Origin: Wurfbainia villosa
Taxonomy: Eukaryota; Streptophyta; Magnoliopsida; Zingiberales; Zingiberaceae
Length of the DNA stretch: 64,000 nucleotides
Assembly: GCA_025175895.1 (NCBI GenBank)
Contig: JAKLTH010000218.1
Coordinates: 1-64,000 of the forward strand
Direction of reading: 5' to 3'
How positions within the stretch are numbered: position 1 is the first letter of the stretch; every line of letters starts with the position of its first letter. Below the pieces are notes generated by a model, which was given only the letters and a program-made list of their open reading frames with translations, searched no databases and had not been told where the DNA came from. Both the position numbers and the translations under genes were made by a program. Shown in pieces: positions 59,636-64,000 of the stretch.

Positions 59636-60250
59636 CTATGCCAAAGCCTTGGTCAATGGATCTGCGATGTTAGCTTCTGTCGGTACTCTGCATATCCTCA
59701 CATCTCCTCTATCGATGATCTCTCGAATGAGATGGAAGCGCCACAGTATGTGTTTGGTCCGCTGATGTGATCGAGGTTCCTTAGCCTGTGCAATAGCCCC
59801 ATTGTTGTCACAATAGAGGTCTATTGGATCTGCAATGCTAGGAACTACCCCAAGTTCACTGATGAACTTGCGGAGCCAAACAGCCTCCTTTGCTGCATCA
59901 GACGCAGCAATATACTCGGCTTCTGTTGTAGAATCAGCAACTGTGTCCTGCTTCGAACTCTTCCAGCTCACAGCTCCACCATTCAGGCAAAACACGTACC
60001 CCGATTGCGATCTATAGTCATCCTTGTCTGTTTGGAAGCTTGCATCATTGTAACCCTTTATAGTTAGCTCCTCATTGCCTCCAAATATCAGGAAATATTC
60101 TTTCGTTCTTCGTAAGTATTTAAGAATATTTTTGACTGCTATCCAGTGACTTTCACCTGGATCCGACTTGTATCTACTCGTCATGCTCAAAGCATACGAG
60201 ACGTCAGGACGAGTACAAAGCATGGCGTACATGATAGACCCTTTATCCAT
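59636..60250 (-). pseudogene. A6 RNase H
   Basis: An open 204-codon frame covers the RT connection and RNase H. It shows GSIMYAMLCTRPDVSYALSM, KNILKYLRRTKEYFLIFGG, ADSTTEAEYIAASDAAKEAV, YCDNNGAIAQAKEPRSHQ and IADPLTKALA, ending at the family's C-terminus. The catalytic acids in DSTTEAEY and YCDNN are kept. It is separated from RT by a frame break at 60250-60352. Confidence 0.88.
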
Positions 60251-60351
60251 GCGATCTCTCTCCTCCTTAGAAGAGGGACATTGAGTCTTGAAGACTCACA
60301 CCGTGTGATAAAGGCGAAATCCTTTCTTGGAATTTTGCATAGCAAAGCGAT

Positions 60352-61172
60352 CTAGCACTTTATCGATGTATGTACTCGACTTAGGCCAAGTAATCTTTTA
60401 GATCTATCTCTATAGATCTTGATGCCTAGAATATAGGCAGCTTCACCTAAGTCTTTCATCGAGAAACAATTCCCTAACCACATCTTCACAGACTGGAGTG
60501 AGGGAATATCATTTCCGATGAGAAGTATGTCATCTACATACAAGACAAGAAATACAACTGTGCTCCCACTATTTCTCTTGTAGACACAAGGTTCATCTTC
60601 ATTCTTGATGAAACCAAACTCTTTGATTGCATCATCGAATCGAAGATTCCAGCTTCGAGAGGCTTGCTTTAGTCCATAAATGGACCTTTGCAGTTTGCAT
60701 ACCTTTCTAGGATGCTTTGGATCTTCAAAACCCTCAGGCTGTGTCATGTACACATCCTCGAGTAGCTTTCCATTCAGAAAAGCGGTTTTGACATCCATCT
60801 GCCAGATCTCATAATCGTGGTAGGCTGCAATAGCAAGTATGATCCGAATGGATTTAAGCATCATGGCAATCGTGAAAAGGTTTCATCATAGTCAATACCA
60901 TGAATTTGTTTGAATCCTTTAGCCACCAATCTACCTTTATAGGTATGCTTATTACCATCCATGTCAGTCTTTACTTTAAAGACCCACTTACACCCAATGG
61001 GTTTTACCCCTTCAGGTGGATCAACCAAGGTCCATACTTGGTTAGTGTACATGGATTCCATTTCGGATCTCATGGCCTCTAGCCATTTCTCGGAATCTGG
61101 GCTCATCATAGCTTCTTGATAGGATGTAGGCTCGTCAAGATTGACAAGCAATACATCACCATTGTCAGTCAA
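60352..61172 (-). pseudogene. A6 reverse transcriptase
   Basis: 61172-60861 carries WLEAMRSEMESMYTNQVWTL, IGCKWVFKVKTDMDG and YKGRLVAKGFKQIHGIDYDE. 60864-60352 continues in another frame with IWQMDVKTAFLNGKLLEDVY, LQRSIYGLKQASRSWNLRFD, the intact catalytic LYVDDILLIGND box and MKDLGEAAYILGIKIYRD. A small frameshift at about 60862 separates them. Confidence 0.88.
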
Positions 61173-61229
61173 GAGAAAAGAATATCTCTCGGGTTGGACG
61201 ACGGATCTGTCGGATCTACGAAGAGGTTG

Positions 61230-62495
61230 GTCTACTTGAGCAGTGTTTGTTCCACAACTCTTTGGGCAACAATTTCCTCATCCACAACACTTTGTGGTTC
61301 TGTTCATTTTCCATCGAAGCCTCGTTGTTATCGTCATCTTGAACTTCTTCAAGATGAATTTTACTCCACTAGTTTTTCTAGAAATAAATTCTCTTTCTAG
61401 AAAGACAAGATTTCGCAACAAACACCTTGCCAAGTGTGGGATTGTAAAAGTAATATCCCTTAGTTTCCTTGGGATATCCGACAAAATAACACTTATCCGA
61501 TTTGGGTCCTAGTTTATCCGAGACTTACGTCTTACATAAGCTTCACAACCCCAAATCTTTATAAAAGACATTTTGGGACTCTTCCCAGTCCATATCGTAT
61601 ATGGTGTCTTTTCTACGGCTTTTGATGGGACGCGATTAAGTGTGAAAGCAGCTGTCTCTAGAGCTAGTCCCCAAAAGGAAGTAGGTAGATCAGTCTGGCT
61701 CATCATTGATCGTACCATATCTAATAGAGTACGATTTCTCCTCTCAGATACACCATTCCATTGTGGTGTTCAAGGGGGAGTGAGTTGGGATATTATCCCA
61801 CACTCAGCCAGGTGATCACGAAACTCTTGACTAAGGTATTCACCACCTCGATCTGATCGAAGTAGCTTGATACGCTTACCAAGTTGGTTTTGTACTTCAT
61901 TCTTGAATGCTTTGAACTTTTCAAAGGATTCTGACTTATGTCTCATCAAATATAAGTAGCCAAATCTACTCATATCATTAGTGAAAGTAATAAAGTACTT
62001 ATAGCCTCCTCTGGCTTCGACATTGAAAGGCCCACATACATCAGTATGTATGAGTCCTAACATGTCTGTCGCTCTCTCTCCATGTCCACTAAATGGAGTT
62101 TTAGTCATCTTTCCTAAAAGGCAAGATTCGCATACCTCATATGATTCAAAATCAAATGAGTCCAATAATCCATCTTTATGAAGTTGGGATATGCGTTTTT
62201 CATTTATGTGACCTAGGCGACAGTGCCAGAGATATGTTTGGTTCAAATCATTCGATTTGAACCGCTTGGTATTTACGTTATAAATTGGGTTTTCTAAATC
62301 TAGAACATAGAGACCATTCATAAGTGGTGCATTACAATAGAACATTTCATTCAAATAAATGGAACAACATTTGTCCTTTATTATAAAAGAAAAGTTTTTC
62401 TTGTCTAAACAAGATACAGAAATTATGTTCTTTGTCAATGCAGGTACATATAAGCACTCCTCTAGTTCTAAGATAAGCCCAGTGGGCAAAGACAA
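61230..62495 (-). pseudogene. A6 protease end, integrase and linker
   Basis: The 241-residue frame at 61770-62495 contains ALTKNIISVSCLDKK (protease end), the HHCC finger (WHCRLGHIN, CESCLLGKM), LIHTDVCGPFNV, FITFTNDMSRFGYLYL and LLRSDRGGEYLSQEF, so two of three catalytic acids are in one frame. The third region lies near 61740 in broken frame. 61718-61509 holds VRSMMSQTDLPTSFWG and IWGCEAYVRRK. 61484-61230 is linker. Confidence 0.88.
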
Positions 62496-62499
62496 AGAA

Positions 62500-63492
62500 T
62501 ATGTACCTACACTCTGAAAGAACTTTTGCCATTACTGCCTAAATAGGTCTACTTCGCCTTTTGCCATTTGTCTACTATTTCTCAGTCCCTGCACATTAGT
62601 ACATATGTGAGATACACATCCTGTATCTTATAACCATGGTGACGAAATAGATAGATTATCTTCTATAACGTGTATTCCTTAGGCAGATTTCCCACTTCTT
62701 TTCTTTTTTACTTCCTCAAGGTAGACTTTGCGATTCGCTTCCGATGTCGATCTCACCGCAATGGAAGTCCCTTCCTTAGGTACTTTACCTTTACCCTTTG
62801 AAGTGGATGAATTGGCCTTGCCTTTGGCTTGGGTCTTACCCTTGCCTTTGCGCTTACCTTTGCCCTTCTTGACCATTAGTACGTTGCTAACTTTCTTTTT
62901 GAGATTCGGTTCAAATGATTCTTAACATCTTTGAGAATCTCGAGCAAAGGTTTATCAATTTCATTCATGTTATAATTCATGACGAATTGATTATATGCTT
63001 AAACGCGATTGCGAGGATAACATCGGTTGCCAATTCTTGGCTCGGTGGAAAACCTAGTCTTTCAAGGTTCTCAACGTACCCAATCATTTTGAGTACGTGA
63101 GTTCCTACAGGTGTTCCTTCTTGCATCTTGCATGCAAAAAGAGCCTTAGACACTTCAAAACGCTCGTGCCTAGCTTGTCCTTGATATAGTTGTTTCAAAT
63201 GCTCAACCATATCATAGGCATCCATGTTCTCATGTTGCTTCCAGCTCGAGTTCATGGTGGCATAAGACATGACACATCTAATGCGTCATCTTGATGCTTC
63301 TTATAAGCATCCTTTTCAAGACGAGTGGCATGGCGGGTGTTTGAGGTAGACTGCTCTAGGACATACGATTTGCGTTCTTGTTTGAGGATAATCCTCAAGT
63401 TCCTATACCGATCAAGAAAGTTCGCTCCATTAAGCTTGTCCTTCTCAAGGACAGATCGTGAAGTCTGAGGGGTGTGTCGTGTTAGATGTCAT
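62500..63492 (-). pseudogene. A6 gag and protease start
   Basis: A start ATG near 63492 is followed by an N-terminus with a frameshift. 62977-63270 encodes MDAYDMVEHLKQLYQGQARH, EVSKALFACKMQEGTPVGTH and YVENLERLGFPPSQELATDV, intact at the place where A2 has a stop. 62679-62876 has a Lys/Gly-rich tract, but the zinc knuckle is destroyed by a short deletion. 62500-62680 covers the protease active-site region in broken frame. Confidence 0.8.
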
Positions 63493-64000
63493 GGTGATCT
63501 ACAACATTAAAATGCAAAGTTAAGTATCATACCTAAATCATTTAATTAGGCCTTTAATTAAATGAGGCTCCCACTAAATTCTCATAGCTACTATTTAGCT
63601 CTAAATTTATATGGGATAAAGATCCACAGTATAATTAGACTTGAGTTAGCTTTGGCTAATCGACGTAGTATAATTAGGTAGGCAATCTTTTGCCAATTAC
63701 ATCTGATGTAACTCTTTAATAGCTTTGGTTAAGTTTTAGATTAGTTTAGTGTTTATTCCTAAACCGACTTCAGGTGTGGAGGCACGAGGCCTTCTTGGAT
63801 ATCGGAGCAACGACCACTTCTAAGACAAAGCTGATGTTCGTAAATCACATAAAACTAATTTTAAAACTTATGTTCAAAGCTAATATATGCCTCTACTTTC
63901 TTAACTAATTAAGAAAACTTAATTAAGTCTTAACCAAGTTTGATAGCGGGACATCACGATTGTCCACTCGCACTCTTCCAAGATAAAATGCATTGCTTTG
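63493..64000 (-). other. A6 untranslated leader (partial)
   Basis: No gene is seen. It is similar in layout to the A2 leader just before gag, with GAGCCTCATTTAATTAAAGG-like and GAGTTAGCTTTGGCTAA-like blocks on the minus strand near 63540-63660. The leader and 5' LTR continue beyond the window. Confidence 0.65.

Larger units (their letters stand above)
57684..64000 (-). mobile_element. A6: A-related copia element, runs off right edge
   Basis: On the minus strand it reads gag (about 63492-62679), protease, integrase, RT, RNase H, PPT and 3' LTR (59561-57684). The 5' LTR lies outside. GGTCG immediately left of it would be the target duplication, to be matched after the 5' LTR. It has the longest readable frames of the four A bodies but still has several frameshifts. 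Confidence 0.88.

Overview
The window looks like intergenic heterochromatin of a flowering plant with a repeat-rich genome. The evidence is dense nested LTR retrotransposons of plant lineages, initiator-methionine-tRNA primer sites, an intron-containing Ulp1-type gene with plant DUF1985-like sequence, and no prokaryotic-type genes, rRNA or tRNA. I cannot name the species. Almost every coding stretch is a decayed gag-pol, and I see no intact housekeeping gene. Family letters (A, B, C, D, E, F, H, I) are my own labels.

Layout. 1-184 is unrecognised. 185-7591 is a minus-strand Ty3/gypsy chromodomain element (Tekay/Del-like) with one complete 2.68-kb LTR and one truncated LTR. 7592-11215 is a decayed Ty1/copia element (B, minus). 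11218-20007 is a minus-strand copia element (A1), split by a complete 4.8-kb copia element (D1, TSD CCAAA). From 20008 a plus-strand member (A3) follows. Its LTR carries an internally deleted D copy (D2, TSD GTTAA), and its protease region is split by a 6-kb gag-only SIRE-like element (E, TSD AAAGG). 32281-32981 is an LTR- or promoter-like fragment (F). 32982-38375 is plus-strand A2, whose RT is deleted. 38376-38687 holds rearranged scraps, and 38688-40459 is a C-family LTR.

40460-53826 differs from the rest. Two arrays of short palindromes, whose arms change together, flank an intron-containing plus-strand gene (43.5-46.9 kb). That gene resembles plant DUF1985 plus the N-terminal part of a Ulp1 cysteine protease. 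A second, convergent multi-exon gene (minus, 50.07-52.93 kb) carries the catalytic His and Cys blocks of a Ulp1 protease. It is split by a truncated A LTR and contains nonsense codons. I infer a degenerate DNA transposon, or transposon-captured Ulp1 genes, of a kind known in plant Mutator-like and CACTA elements. No transposase was seen.

53827-64000 returns to nesting. A SIRE-like LTR (I) carries a solo gypsy-type LTR (H, TSD TCTAG) and is then cut by an A LTR (A4). A4 is itself cut by a minus-strand A-related element (A6) that runs off the right edge.

The A family supplies six LTR copies and four coding bodies here, so it is a dominant recent coloniser. D1 and E are non-degenerate enough for exact ends, PBS, PPT and target duplications to be read by eye. 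All alignments were done by eye, so percentages are not given and boundaries marked approximate may be off by tens of bases.
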